From Thermospira aquatica (GTDB lineage: Bacteria; Spirochaetota; Brevinematia; Brevinematales; Thermospiraceae), in NCBI RefSeq assembly GCF_023525255.1, contig NZ_CP073355.1, positions 1,178,001-1,242,000 on the forward strand: a stretch of 64,000 nt of DNA, written 5' to 3'. The notes below the pieces were generated by a model, which searched no databases, was not told the origin of the DNA, and saw only the letters and a list, made by a program, of their open reading frames with translations. Of the stretch, positions 55,453-64,000 are shown one piece after another. How positions within the stretch are numbered: position 1 is the first letter of the stretch; each line of letters opens with the position of its first letter. The translations under genes and the position numbers were made by a program.

Positions 55453-58400
55453 ATGAAGGCGATGAGATACATCCTTTTCCTGGCTTTGGCAGTGAGTATG
55501 TGGGGACGGTCTCTCTACTACTACCAGGGATTCTCAGACCCGGCTATGGATACCAATAGCTACAACAGCGGTGGCTGGCAGTGGAATTTCCCCATGAGTA
55601 GAGATATGATGGTGTGGGATGTGCAGGATCTGTTTGGGGCTACAGATAGGGATTTCCCAGCTACGGTGAGGCGCTACAATGGGCTCCTTGAGATCTATGG
55701 GAGACCCAACAAGAGTTCGCTTGCTTGGAATAACTGGTATATTGGTGATGGGGCGAAGTTTAGTCCTGCTGGTGCTGGGCTGGGGACGATCAATGCCACG
55801 CCTGAGGAGCCCTTTGGGTTTACGGTGATTCGCTATACCAATAGCATGGATCCGCGGGGGGATGCGGGCGAGGCATATGGCTATTCTTCAACTCCCAACC
55901 AGAAATCATTTGTCAACGTCTGGATAGCAAGTGATAACGGGGCATCCCAGCCCTATGATCGGTGGAACGATTTTGCCTACTTTTTTGAGAAGCAACACTG
56001 GAACCAGACAAGTACCTACGGCTTTTTTGAGACGCGGGAATATGTGGTGGGATTTCCCACGACGGATATAGACGGTGTTTCGGTAGGTACCGCTGCAACT
56101 ATTACCGCTACTTTTCAAAGAAACTACGATGATAATAACCAGAATTACCAAAACACACTTTCTAGACATTTTACAGGCGGGGATGGTTACTTTAATCCTG
56201 TGAATGCGCCCCTGGGGATTCGTGTGACCCATGATGGGCGCAAGGTGAGTTTCTACGTTAACTACAATCCTCTGGGGACGACGCCCAATCTGAGCAATGC
56301 GTGGGTTAAGGTAGGGGAAAAAGAGGTTCCCTGGAGTACCAACCTTGTGGCGTTTCTCTCGACGGAGAGTCCGTTTTTCCGTGAGGGAGAGGTAGAGACC
56401 CAGTTTGATCATTTTCTTATCCGGACGGTGGCAAGTAATCTCACAGCGAGAATCTCTCCTGTTCGCGTGATGACCAACCGTTCTCTTCAGTTCAAGCTTA
56501 CCGTTCATGTGGAGACCGCACCAGAGGATAGTGGTGTCCAGGAACTGTATATCAAGAAGCCAGCAGGCTACGGAGCATGGAACACCGCAAGTGTGGCGCT
56601 AACCAACTCTTCGGGAGGAGTGCCGATTCGAGGCTTTATCAACAATGGAGCGTCTGCTCCGACAAGCGGAAGATTTCAGGTAAAGGTGTTGGCTTCAGGT
56701 GATCTTTATATCCGTTTCTGGGCCCAGAGTCAGTCTCAGAATGATATTATCCGCAGTGATGATATAGATGTGTACTTTACCCTGACGACACCCTCTACCC
56801 CCAATCCGGCAGGAGACAATTTTGAGGTTTATGTGGATAGTGTGAAGCACACCGATACCGCGCAGGATGTTCTTTTTGATACGGTGAATGGACTCCCTTA
56901 CGCCACAACAGGACGCCAAAAAGCCCGTGAGGCTTTTGCTGATAGTTTACGGGTACGGGTGTACAGTGCCCCTCAGGCATATGCCAAGGTAGAGTATAGC
57001 CCTTCTCCGATTATTATCGGGACCGAAGAGAGCAGCTTCACCGTGAAGCTCTCCACCGAAGGGCTAACAACGATTCCGCCGATCTCGAGTGCGCGTATTT
57101 ATATTCCTTCAGGATTTACGGTATCAAACAACACCACAACGCTGACAAATATTGTGTCGACCGTGTTGGGGGCATCAGCCAGTGCCAACAATATCCGGGT
57201 GACAAACATCAGTGGCAGTAACTTTATCTGGATCTACTATACCAACCTGGTGACCCTGGGACTCCCTCCTGCAAGTGGATTTGACAAGATCAACTTCAAG
57301 GTATATGGGACGCCTTTGTTTACAGGAATTCCTTACTCTAACTATCTGTGGCAGGTTGAAGTCAACAGTGATGAGGTTGTGAGCGGTGTTTCGTGGGCCA
57401 AGGCGGGTACCAACATCGTTTATTCGAGTCAGCTTGTACGTGTAGCCTCTTCCAATGCCCAGGTAGCGGCAGCCATCAGTCCTGCAGAGGTGGCTATCAA
57501 TGCCGCCTATAGTTCCAATGCGATTCGTTATAGCTATACCATCAAAAACGATGGTCCAACAGGCAATAACGTCCATCGGATCTTCATCCAGCTACCGGGG
57601 AACTACTCTGACAATTCCGTTTCCAATATCACCGTATCCACACCGGGAGCAACGGCAGCCTACTCCAATGGAGCAATATGGGTAACCTATGGGACGCCTC
57701 TCTCTTCCGGAGCTACCTCAACGATTCAGTTCTGGGCTGCCTTTACCAATACCAATGTCACGGGAGCATCAGAGACGGCAGAGTTTATTCTCTACGCCGA
57801 CAACAACAACTCAGCAGGCTACACCCTCCAGTACGAGAATGCCCCCCTCACCTGGAGGGTTTCTATCCTTCCGCCGAGAGTGAAGGGAGAACATGCTATC
57901 AACGTTGTAGAAGGAAGTGTCACCAATGCCCCTGAAATCACGACAGACAAGGTCTCTAGCAGACTTATCCACTGGATCTACAACACCTCTCCCAAGGGAG
58001 TGATGATACAAAGTATTGATATCCTCTATCCCCAGACACTTCTCACCAATATCGTGCCAATATCAAGCAGTCTGACAACCAATACCACTCTCTCCGTGAT
58101 AGAAGAGGGAAACTATTTCGTCGTAAGGCTTGCTTACACGAATTTCCTCTCGTTGTACGATGATGTAGCCTCTTCAAAAGACCAGGTGGTAGTCGATGTT
58201 TTCGACAGTATTGAGCTTCCTACCAATTTCATCATCCCTGTCCGCGTGTACAAGACGGATGTTCCTACGTCGGATTTTTACTCTTCTAACGATGCAACGA
58301 TAGGTATCATGTTCTCGGGCTCCAATCGATTGTATGTAAATTATCCTCTTCCCGAGATTTCATGGGGTGTGAAGCCAGGGGATCTTGATTCTACCACAGA

Positions 58401-61400
58401 GACGAACCGCATGACCTGGGTGATCAGTAACAGAGGTCTTTCAGGCAATAAAATCTATCAGGCCCGTTTAACCATTCCGACCAATGTCACCACCAATATT
58501 GTTAACACCATCATAACGAATAGTGCAGGGACCGTAGTGGGAGCTCTTCTCTATACACCTACAACGGGAGTTATCCAGGTAAACTTCTCTTCCCCTCTTG
58601 TCGGTGGAGAGACAGCGTATGCCCACTTTGACATGGTAGATCACGTAGACAACATGGATCTTCTCAATCAGCTTCTCTCATGTCAGGTAACAAACGATAG
58701 AGGGTGGTTTACTGTTTCCAACATCGTGGGGGATTACTATTCCTCGCTTAACTTCCGTCTTCCTAAACCCTCTGGTGGTGGCTGGGTGACACCCAATATC
58801 TTCTTTGTCAATACCAATGGACCATCGGTAGTGACCCAGCAAGTGGTGGTGTTTGTCACCAACACAGGAGGCCAGAACGATCGTTTCAACAGTGTGGAGA
58901 TCAAGCTTCCACTGCCGTGGACCAATACTGTCGCATGGGCCTCAAGTACCCTTCTGGGTCTTACCTCTACCAACAGTGGATTCTTTACCATTACACCAAC
59001 CAATGTGAGGATTACGTATCCTGTGGGAAGTCATGAGTTCAAGTCGGGAATGGGCGATTATGTCACGTTAGAGCTTCGTATCTCCAACCGCACAACCCTG
59101 CCCGTAAGCGGCACATGGCAGATTCTGGCTAACAATGGGTTTGTGGACTATGGTTTTAGCCCTCCCAAAGACTATTTTGAGATTACCAATGTGGGTACTG
59201 AGGCTCAGCGACAGGCCTATGGAACGGCTATGCTCGTGGCTTCACTCGATACGACGAATGTGACTCGTACCGTTACAAATGGTCAATTCAGATTCTCTGT
59301 GACCAATGGTATTGCGGGAGGCATGGCTGTAAAATGGATGAAGATAGAGATCCCATCCCTCTATGTCGTTTTGACCAACACGATCACGGTAGATGGTTAT
59401 AGTCCTCTCAAGACGATCTCCAATAACGCCATCTGGCTCGATTTTTCAGCAAGCGAGCTTGTAGCGGGAGCAAACTTTACCGTAGACTTCCAGTGGAAGA
59501 AAGGAATCCAGCAGACACTCACCAATCAATTCTGGCGGGTGACGGTTGCCTATTCAAGTAACTTTACAGAATATGAGATGGACAGCTATGGGGCACAGGA
59601 TCAGAATATCATCAATGTGCCACTTACTTTCTATGCCGCGGTTTCTCCCAACAAGGTAAACAAAGACCTTGCATACATGCAGTATACGGTGACGATCACG
59701 AATACAAGTGAAGAAGGGAATAACATCACGCTTCTCAAGATTGTACCACCATCAACCAATGCTAATCTCAAAGAGATACTCACCAATATCACGGGTGTGA
59801 ATTCCTCTCGTATTGGAAACAACGCTGTTTACTCCAATGATGGGGTGATCTATGTGGATTATCTCTCCCAGGGAACCTCAATTAAGCGTGGAGAAGTGGA
59901 CACGATTGTCTTTACGGCGTATGATAGGGAGAATACAGCGTACTTTAGTGGGACAAGGGCTCTCTCGTGGCAGATTCTTGCAGCAAACGCAAGCTGGGAT
60001 CTTCCAACCAATCAGGGACAGCCTAACCTTGCACTGTGGACAAATGATCTCTCCCTCGAGTTTGTTGTCCCTCCTTACAAGACGGTTTACGCTATTGCAC
60101 CGACCAATCTTAACACGGTTGATGTGACCAATACCCTCGAGTTTGCTCTCCAGAACACAAGTGAAAGTTTTGCAGATGTGATTGAGAGACTTAGGATTTC
60201 GATACCATGGCCCTTCCGCACCAATACCATTGCCTTTGTAAGTACCAAAGCCTCAGGGTATACTATTACCAATGAAAATGGTACCAACTATCTTGAGATA
60301 AGCTATCCGGTAGGGCGCATGGCACCGGGATCGAATGACATTATAACCCTCAAGTGGTTAGATGATTTTGAGCATGGTGAAACCAATACAACCCTTGCCC
60401 TGAGTGTCCGTTATACGACATCGGGTTCTACCTATGTAGAGGCTCTTCCACAGATCGGGGCAACGAATGTTGTCAACTTTAAGATGCCTGTTCCTGAGAT
60501 GAGAGCAGGGCTTGTGGTAAATGAGATCTATACGACACTCAGAGAAGGAACCCTCACCTTCGTGCTTACCAACAAGGGATACGGTCAAAATACGGTGCAG
60601 AGAATGCGTCTCGAGGTTCCTGAAGGATTTACCAACATTCTGGATGTGAGTAAGATTCGCTTTGTTTCACCTGTTGATATTACCAACACCAATGTGATAC
60701 TCCCCAATATCTACGAATTTTATCCAACAGGACTTCTCACCAATCAGGTAATCCGCGTCGAGATTGATGTAACCAACACGCTGACCAACACCACCTATGA
60801 TGTGCCATGGGTATGGACGATGGACAATGGCTATGTGACGACGAATATCACGATCCTTTCCCATGTGATTGATCCAGGTTCGGCAGAGTTGATAGAAAGA
60901 ACAGTTGCCTCTGACAAAAAGAGTCACACCATAACCCTCAAAGTGTACAATAATACGCCTGGTTTGCTTCCACTCTTGCGGGTGAAAGTAGAGCCTAATA
61001 ACAGTTTCTACACCAATATTAACAGTATAACGAGCTCTGCTGGGACAATTTCCAACGTCACAGAGAACAGTTTCTGGATCGTGTATACCACACCTCTTGC
61101 CAAAGGATCGGTCGATACGGTGACAATGACCCTGTATGACAATACCAACCAGCTTATAACCAATGATCTTGAGTGGAAGGTATGGGGAGACAACGGAACA
61201 GAACCGGCGATTCTGAGAGAAAAATCAGCCGGTGCTTTGAAGCAGAACACCACTATTTCTAAACCTGATGTCACAAATATCTGGCATACCTCGTGGTACA
61301 TTATTCCAGGTAATGATCGCATAGCGGACTTCCGTCTGACCGTATCCAATAGAAGTGCAGATGAGGTAGTGGTGATCACTAACATCCTTACCATTCCTGC

Positions 61401-63102
61401 CGAGCTCACCAATATCACACCGGCTGGTATTGCTACAACGCATCCTCGTGCAACCCTGACCAGACTCAATGCTACCACGATTCAGATAGTGTATAGTGCT
61501 CCGTATTTTGTTCCAGGAGAATCTGATACGATTAGTTTCCAGTTTACCAATAGCGTGGGTGTTCCTAAACTTGTGGATGTTTCTCTGAGAGCGTATAACA
61601 AGGGTTCTCAGGTCTTTGAGGAGACAAGGCAAATTGATTTTACCCAACCACCACAACCTACCGAGGGGTATATCAAGAACCGCCAAACCATTTACAGCAT
61701 AGACAACTATGCTGTTGTTACCTATGTTGTACGAAATGGACTCTATGATAGAGATATCAAGGAGGTTATGATTGCCTCGAGTAATGAAGTACTCCTGGTA
61801 ACGAACATTCGTTCGGTGAAACTGGGGAGAAATCTCTCGTTCACAACGAACAGTACGAATATTGTCATTAGTTACGGAGATGATGGCATTCTCCACAGTG
61901 ATACCGATGAACTTCGAATTGAGTTGATATACACGAACAACGCCAACTGGACAAATGATATGCCTGCCAAGGTACGTTATGATGGTTCGATAAACTTTGA
62001 GGATGCTATTGTGCCGACAGGAGAACAGAACATTCTGCCAGTTTTGTTAGCAGACTTTGGTCGTGTGAGAGGTGTTGTGTTGCCCGGATTTGCAAACCCG
62101 AGTATAAAACTCTACAAACCAGGCACTTCTGAAGTAGCCACGAATAAATTTGGAGAACTCCTGGTAACAGGTGCAGCTGGAACAGGAGCTTATACGGTAG
62201 ACTTTGCTATGCCAGGAATCTATGATGTTGGACTAAGCGGGAGAAACTACCGTGAGGTTCGTGTCAGAAATATAGAGGTTTTTGCCAATGTAGTCACCAA
62301 CATCGGGACGAACAAGATGGAGCATGATCTTTTGAGTCCGGATGCGACTGGAGAACAGACGGTGGTATGTCTGGATGACATGGAGACGGCGATCACGTTC
62401 CCATCCGGGACGATAGGGGAGAACTTCCGACTGGATATCTGGATTACGAACATGACACCTGAGCAGCAGGAAGCAACGGGACAGAAACCCATTCAGGCGC
62501 CACTTGACAAAGCGAACGCCAAGGCGTGGATATTTGTGATTCGGAATGCGAAGGGAAAAGAGCAGCCCGAGCAGTGGTTGAGAAACGATGCGACGATTAC
62601 GATAGCGTATGATCCGGCGTATATCAGTGCGCAGGGTTGGAGTGAGGAGAAGCTCTCGATTTACTACTGGCGAGCCACGACGAAGCAGTGGGTAAAGCTT
62701 GGAGGCGTAGTTGATCGCAATGCTCGTACGGTAAAAGTCAAGGTGAGTTATCTCCACAAATACTACACGGTGATGGCTGACATAGCGGAGAAGGTGAAGG
62801 AAGGCTTCATCAGTGTACGTACGGATCCGAAGGTATTTACGCCGCGCCGTGGTGGACGTGAGGTTCAGAACATGAAGCTTTCGATAGTGTTTGAAAAACC
62901 TGTTGAGAAGTATGTGGTGAAGATCTATGATCTGAAGGGGAATCTGGTGTACAAAGTCGAGAGGAGTGGTGAGTTTGCCAATGGAGAGGTTTATTGGGAT
63001 GGTAAGGATCTCTCCGGATATGATGTTGCTGGTGGGGTGTATGTGTACAAGATTGAGGCAGGAGGGTATGTGTACAGTGGGACGATTGTGATAGCGAGAT
63101 AA
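55453..63102 (+). CDS. Giant secreted Asn/Thr-rich repeat protein, copy 2
   Basis: About 2549 residues from ATG 55453 (AGGAGGT at 55441-55447), 10 bases after the first giant gene. Signal peptide to about MWGRS. The architecture is the same: N-terminal region ending FDHFLIRTVASNLTARISP, many Ig-like repeats, ARVRGVVLP-type module, SIYYWRATTKQWVKLGGVVD and the C-terminal VKIYDLKGNLVYKV...WDGKDLSGYDVAGGVYVYKI...GTIVIAR. The ends are well conserved between the two copies while the centre has diverged, so this looks like an old tandem duplication. Ends at a strong terminator. Confidence 0.82.
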   Translation: MKAMRYILFLALAVSMWGRSLYYYQGFSDPAMDTNSYNSGGWQWNFPMSRDMMVWDVQDLFGATDRDFPATVRRYNGLLEIYGRPNKSSLAWNNWYIGDGAKFSPAGAGLGTINATPEEPFGFTVIRYTNSMDPRGDAGEAYGYSSTPNQKSFVNVWIASDNGASQPYDRWNDFAYFFEKQHWNQTSTYGFFETREYVVGFPTTDIDGVSVGTAATITATFQRNYDDNNQNYQNTLSRHFTGGDGYFNPVNAPLGIRVTHDGRKVSFYVNYNPLGTTPNLSNAWVKVGEKEVPWSTNLVAFLSTESPFFREGEVETQFDHFLIRTVASNLTARISPVRVMTNRSLQFKLTVHVETAPEDSGVQELYIKKPAGYGAWNTASVALTNSSGGVPIRGFINNGASAPTSGRFQVKVLASGDLYIRFWAQSQSQNDIIRSDDIDVYFTLTTPSTPNPAGDNFEVYVDSVKHTDTAQDVLFDTVNGLPYATTGRQKAREAFADSLRVRVYSAPQAYAKVEYSPSPIIIGTEESSFTVKLSTEGLTTIPPISSARIYIPSGFTVSNNTTTLTNIVSTVLGASASANNIRVTNISGSNFIWIYYTNLVTLGLPPASGFDKINFKVYGTPLFTGIPYSNYLWQVEVNSDEVVSGVSWAKAGTNIVYSSQLVRVASSNAQVAAAISPAEVAINAAYSSNAIRYSYTIKNDGPTGNNVHRIFIQLPGNYSDNSVSNITVSTPGATAAYSNGAIWVTYGTPLSSGATSTIQFWAAFTNTNVTGASETAEFILYADNNNSAGYTLQYENAPLTWRVSILPPRVKGEHAINVVEGSVTNAPEITTDKVSSRLIHWIYNTSPKGVMIQSIDILYPQTLLTNIVPISSSLTTNTTLSVIEEGNYFVVRLAYTNFLSLYDDVASSKDQVVVDVFDSIELPTNFIIPVRVYKTDVPTSDFYSSNDATIGIMFSGSNRLYVNYPLPEISWGVKPGDLDSTTETNRMTWVISNRGLSGNKIYQARLTIPTNVTTNIVNTIITNSAGTVVGALLYTPTTGVIQVNFSSPLVGGETAYAHFDMVDHVDNMDLLNQLLSCQVTNDRGWFTVSNIVGDYYSSLNFRLPKPSGGGWVTPNIFFVNTNGPSVVTQQVVVFVTNTGGQNDRFNSVEIKLPLPWTNTVAWASSTLLGLTSTNSGFFTITPTNVRITYPVGSHEFKSGMGDYVTLELRISNRTTLPVSGTWQILANNGFVDYGFSPPKDYFEITNVGTEAQRQAYGTAMLVASLDTTNVTRTVTNGQFRFSVTNGIAGGMAVKWMKIEIPSLYVVLTNTITVDGYSPLKTISNNAIWLDFSASELVAGANFTVDFQWKKGIQQTLTNQFWRVTVAYSSNFTEYEMDSYGAQDQNIINVPLTFYAAVSPNKVNKDLAYMQYTVTITNTSEEGNNITLLKIVPPSTNANLKEILTNITGVNSSRIGNNAVYSNDGVIYVDYLSQGTSIKRGEVDTIVFTAYDRENTAYFSGTRALSWQILAANASWDLPTNQGQPNLALWTNDLSLEFVVPPYKTVYAIAPTNLNTVDVTNTLEFALQNTSESFADVIERLRISIPWPFRTNTIAFVSTKASGYTITNENGTNYLEISYPVGRMAPGSNDIITLKWLDDFEHGETNTTLALSVRYTTSGSTYVEALPQIGATNVVNFKMPVPEMRAGLVVNEIYTTLREGTLTFVLTNKGYGQNTVQRMRLEVPEGFTNILDVSKIRFVSPVDITNTNVILPNIYEFYPTGLLTNQVIRVEIDVTNTLTNTTYDVPWVWTMDNGYVTTNITILSHVIDPGSAELIERTVASDKKSHTITLKVYNNTPGLLPLLRVKVEPNNSFYTNINSITSSAGTISNVTENSFWIVYTTPLAKGSVDTVTMTLYDNTNQLITNDLEWKVWGDNGTEPAILREKSAGALKQNTTISKPDVTNIWHTSWYIIPGNDRIADFRLTVSNRSADEVVVITNILTIPAELTNITPAGIATTHPRATLTRLNATTIQIVYSAPYFVPGESDTISFQFTNSVGVPKLVDVSLRAYNKGSQVFEETRQIDFTQPPQPTEGYIKNRQTIYSIDNYAVVTYVVRNGLYDRDIKEVMIASSNEVLLVTNIRSVKLGRNLSFTTNSTNIVISYGDDGILHSDTDELRIELIYTNNANWTNDMPAKVRYDGSINFEDAIVPTGEQNILPVLLADFGRVRGVVLPGFANPSIKLYKPGTSEVATNKFGELLVTGAAGTGAYTVDFAMPGIYDVGLSGRNYREVRVRNIEVFANVVTNIGTNKMEHDLLSPDATGEQTVVCLDDMETAITFPSGTIGENFRLDIWITNMTPEQQEATGQKPIQAPLDKANAKAWIFVIRNAKGKEQPEQWLRNDATITIAYDPAYISAQGWSEEKLSIYYWRATTKQWVKLGGVVDRNARTVKVKVSYLHKYYTVMADIAEKVKEGFISVRTDPKVFTPRRGGREVQNMKLSIVFEKPVEKYVVKIYDLKGNLVYKVERSGEFANGEVYWDGKDLSGYDVAGGVYVYKIEAGGYVYSGTIVIAR

Positions 63103-63108
63103 AGAAAA

Positions 63109-63135
63109 AGCCCGGCTTTCCGCCGGGCTTTTTTT
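63109..63135. terminator. Intrinsic terminator of the giant-protein operon
   Basis: Stem AGCCCGGC / GCCGGGCT, loop TTTCC, then a T run; A tract before it may also serve the convergent ssb. Confidence 0.9.
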
Positions 63136-63166
63136 GTGGAGGTGAGCGAAGGTTGGGATTTTACTT

Positions 63167-63514
63167 TTACGAGTTCTTTTTCTGTTTTGAGGGTGGCATA
63201 AACTTGACATCGTTAGCGGTGATGGTAACCTTTGCGTGTTTTTGTCCGGTTGGGTCTTCCCAACGGCTTTTATGGAGTTTTCCTGAGACGATGATTCTGC
63301 GGCCCTTTTTGAGGTAGGCGGCACAGATTTCGGCTATTTTTCCCCAGGCGGTCACCTCGAAGTAGCTGGTTTCCTTTTTTTCAGCTTGCTTTTGGGAGAA
63401 GGCTGTATGAGCGATAGCGAATCGAGTGTAAGCAGAACCTTCTGAGGTATAGCGGATCTGGGGTTCACGGACAACACCACCTTCAACAACCACCACATTA
63501 ACGGATTTGGACAT
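63167..63514 (-). CDS. ssb: Single-stranded DNA-binding protein, short form
   Basis: 115 residues forming one OB fold: VNVVVVEGGVVREPQIRYTSEG, FAIAHTAF, YFEVTAWGKIAEICAAYLKKGRRIIVSG and VTITANDVKF (parts). It is shorter than most bacterial SSBs (150-180) and ends PPSKQKKNS, without the Gly-rich linker and acidic DDIPF-type tip that recruits repair enzymes. AAGGAGG precedes the ATG; a -10 TATAAT lies at 63549-63554. Confidence 0.9.
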   Translation of the reverse strand: MSKSVNVVVVEGGVVREPQIRYTSEGSAYTRFAIAHTAFSQKQAEKKETSYFEVTAWGKIAEICAAYLKKGRRIIVSGKLHKSRWEDPTGQKHAKVTITANDVKFMPPSKQKKNS

Positions 63515-63646
63515 AGGATCCTCCTTGTTTTTTGTTTTTTTGCTACATATTATATCGAAAAAAATTTGTTATAATTGTTAAAAAAAGGCACCTTTGCGGG
63601 TCTTTTGAAAAAAAATTTTTTTAAGAAGGTGGAGTATCGAGAGGGT

Positions 63647-63692
63647 GCTATTTCCTTTTTGCAGTGGGGAAGAGCTATTACCATGGTACAGG
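63647..63692. repeat. Two direct copies of the 19-bp dispersed repeat
   Basis: GCTATTTCCTTTTTGCAGT at 63647-63665 and GCTATTACCATGGTACAGG at 63674-63692, both plus strand. The rest of 63515-63824 has only the ssb promoter region and no gene. Confidence 0.7.
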
Positions 63693-63824
63693 GAAAACAC
63701 TTTGTTGGTTTTACCATCTGCCGGTAACAAAGAAAAGAGGGTTTATTTTTTGATTTCTTCCAGGTATAGTGTATGCATGGAAACTGCAAAAAGCTAACCC
63801 AACTTGCAACCTAATGCTCTAAAA

Positions 63825-64000
63825 CTAAGATGTATCAAGGCTTTCATTTTTTCGATTCTCCCTTTTAGGTAACACGGATTTTTTCTGAAAGAAGGGACAT
63901 TCCTTATAGTTCAGGGCATGATATATCTCCCTTACACGAACGATGGGTTTACTGCATTTCTTTATGTAAATCGTCCTCCCTGTCCTCGTCTTCATCTCAC
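63825..64000 (-). CDS. Partial open frame at the right edge, possibly a transposase end
   Basis: Open on the minus strand from the window edge to a TAG at 63825; includes ATG 63995 and reads MKTRTGRTIYIKKCSKPIV, then REIYHALNYKECPFFQKK. It loosely recalls the end of IS1182-type transposases, but is too short to call. It may be a real gene tail or chance. Confidence 0.25.
   Translation of the reverse strand, partial: EMKTRTGRTIYIKKCSKPIVRVREIYHALNYKECPFFQKKSVLPKRENRKNESLDTS

Overview
The window looks like a chromosomal segment of a diderm, spirochaete-like bacterium. Evidence is the adjacent TIGR03546/TIGR03545-type gene pair, several secreted or outer-membrane beta-barrel proteins, a CdsZ-like zinc-ribbon coiled-coil protein, RecA-ArgC-ArgJ-NadE housekeeping genes and moderately AT-rich intergenic DNA with clear sigma70-type promoters. 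A Brevinematales-like spirochaete is my best guess, from gene content only and with low confidence.

Layout. (1) 1-2.3 kb: a SAM-methyltransferase gene (minus strand, running off the left edge) is split by a defective IS256-family element; the split is provable because an 8-bp target duplication and a continuous reading frame lie on both sides. A decayed remnant of the same IS family follows. (2) 2.3-13.2 kb: a plus-strand run of secreted TPR, zinc-ribbon membrane, DUF192, DUF4139, AlaA and LigA genes, then a NodIJ-like ABC exporter, an Omp85-like protein and a SpoIIE-type phosphatase. (3) 13.6-20.6 kb: ArgS, TIGR03546/TIGR03545 pair, orphan MalK-like ATPase, dihydroorotase. (4) 20.7-33.4 kb: GroES and RadC (minus), LemA and DUF2207, a secreted pseudogene, HtrA, a lipoprotein, a bifunctional-nuclease-domain protein, tRNA-Gln/tRNA-Glu, and a TPR / lamin-tail / beta-barrel operon. 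(5) 33.3-44.9 kb, mostly minus: tRNA-Val, CdsZ-like protein, CAU tRNA, NadE, polysaccharide deacetylase, ArgJ, ArgC, RecA, (tRNA-Pro on plus), GlmM-like mutase, IleS. (6) 45.0-47.6 kb: a repeat-rich island. (7) 47.6-63.1 kb: two tandem giant secreted proteins (about 2600 and 2550 residues). (8) SSB and the right edge.

The most unusual content is region 6. Nearly thirty copies of a 19-bp element, consensus GCTMTTACCYTRTYRCAGT, lie on both sides of a single IS1595-like transposase gene whose DDE domain appears internally shortened. Further copies, several as inverted pairs that form hairpins, sit in intergenic spaces at 22.0, 24.5-24.8, 40.7 and 63.7 kb. A larger composite repeat (about 200-230 bp) containing these units occurs at 24.5 and 45.4 kb. 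This resembles a REP/RAYT arrangement, but with a DDE-type (IS1595-like) protein instead of a Y1 transposase. Variation among copies is largely confined to six positions and is codon-like (Ala-Ile/Leu-Thr/Pro-Leu-Leu/Ser-Gln), which is unexpected for a purely non-coding repeat.

The giant proteins share an N-terminal beta-sandwich-like region, many divergent Asn/Thr-rich Ig-like repeats and a C-terminal FlgD/T9SS-like module; a third protein (lamin-tail protein) ends in a related sorting-like domain. They probably form part of the cell surface. All functional calls are from reading the sequence; no database search was run.
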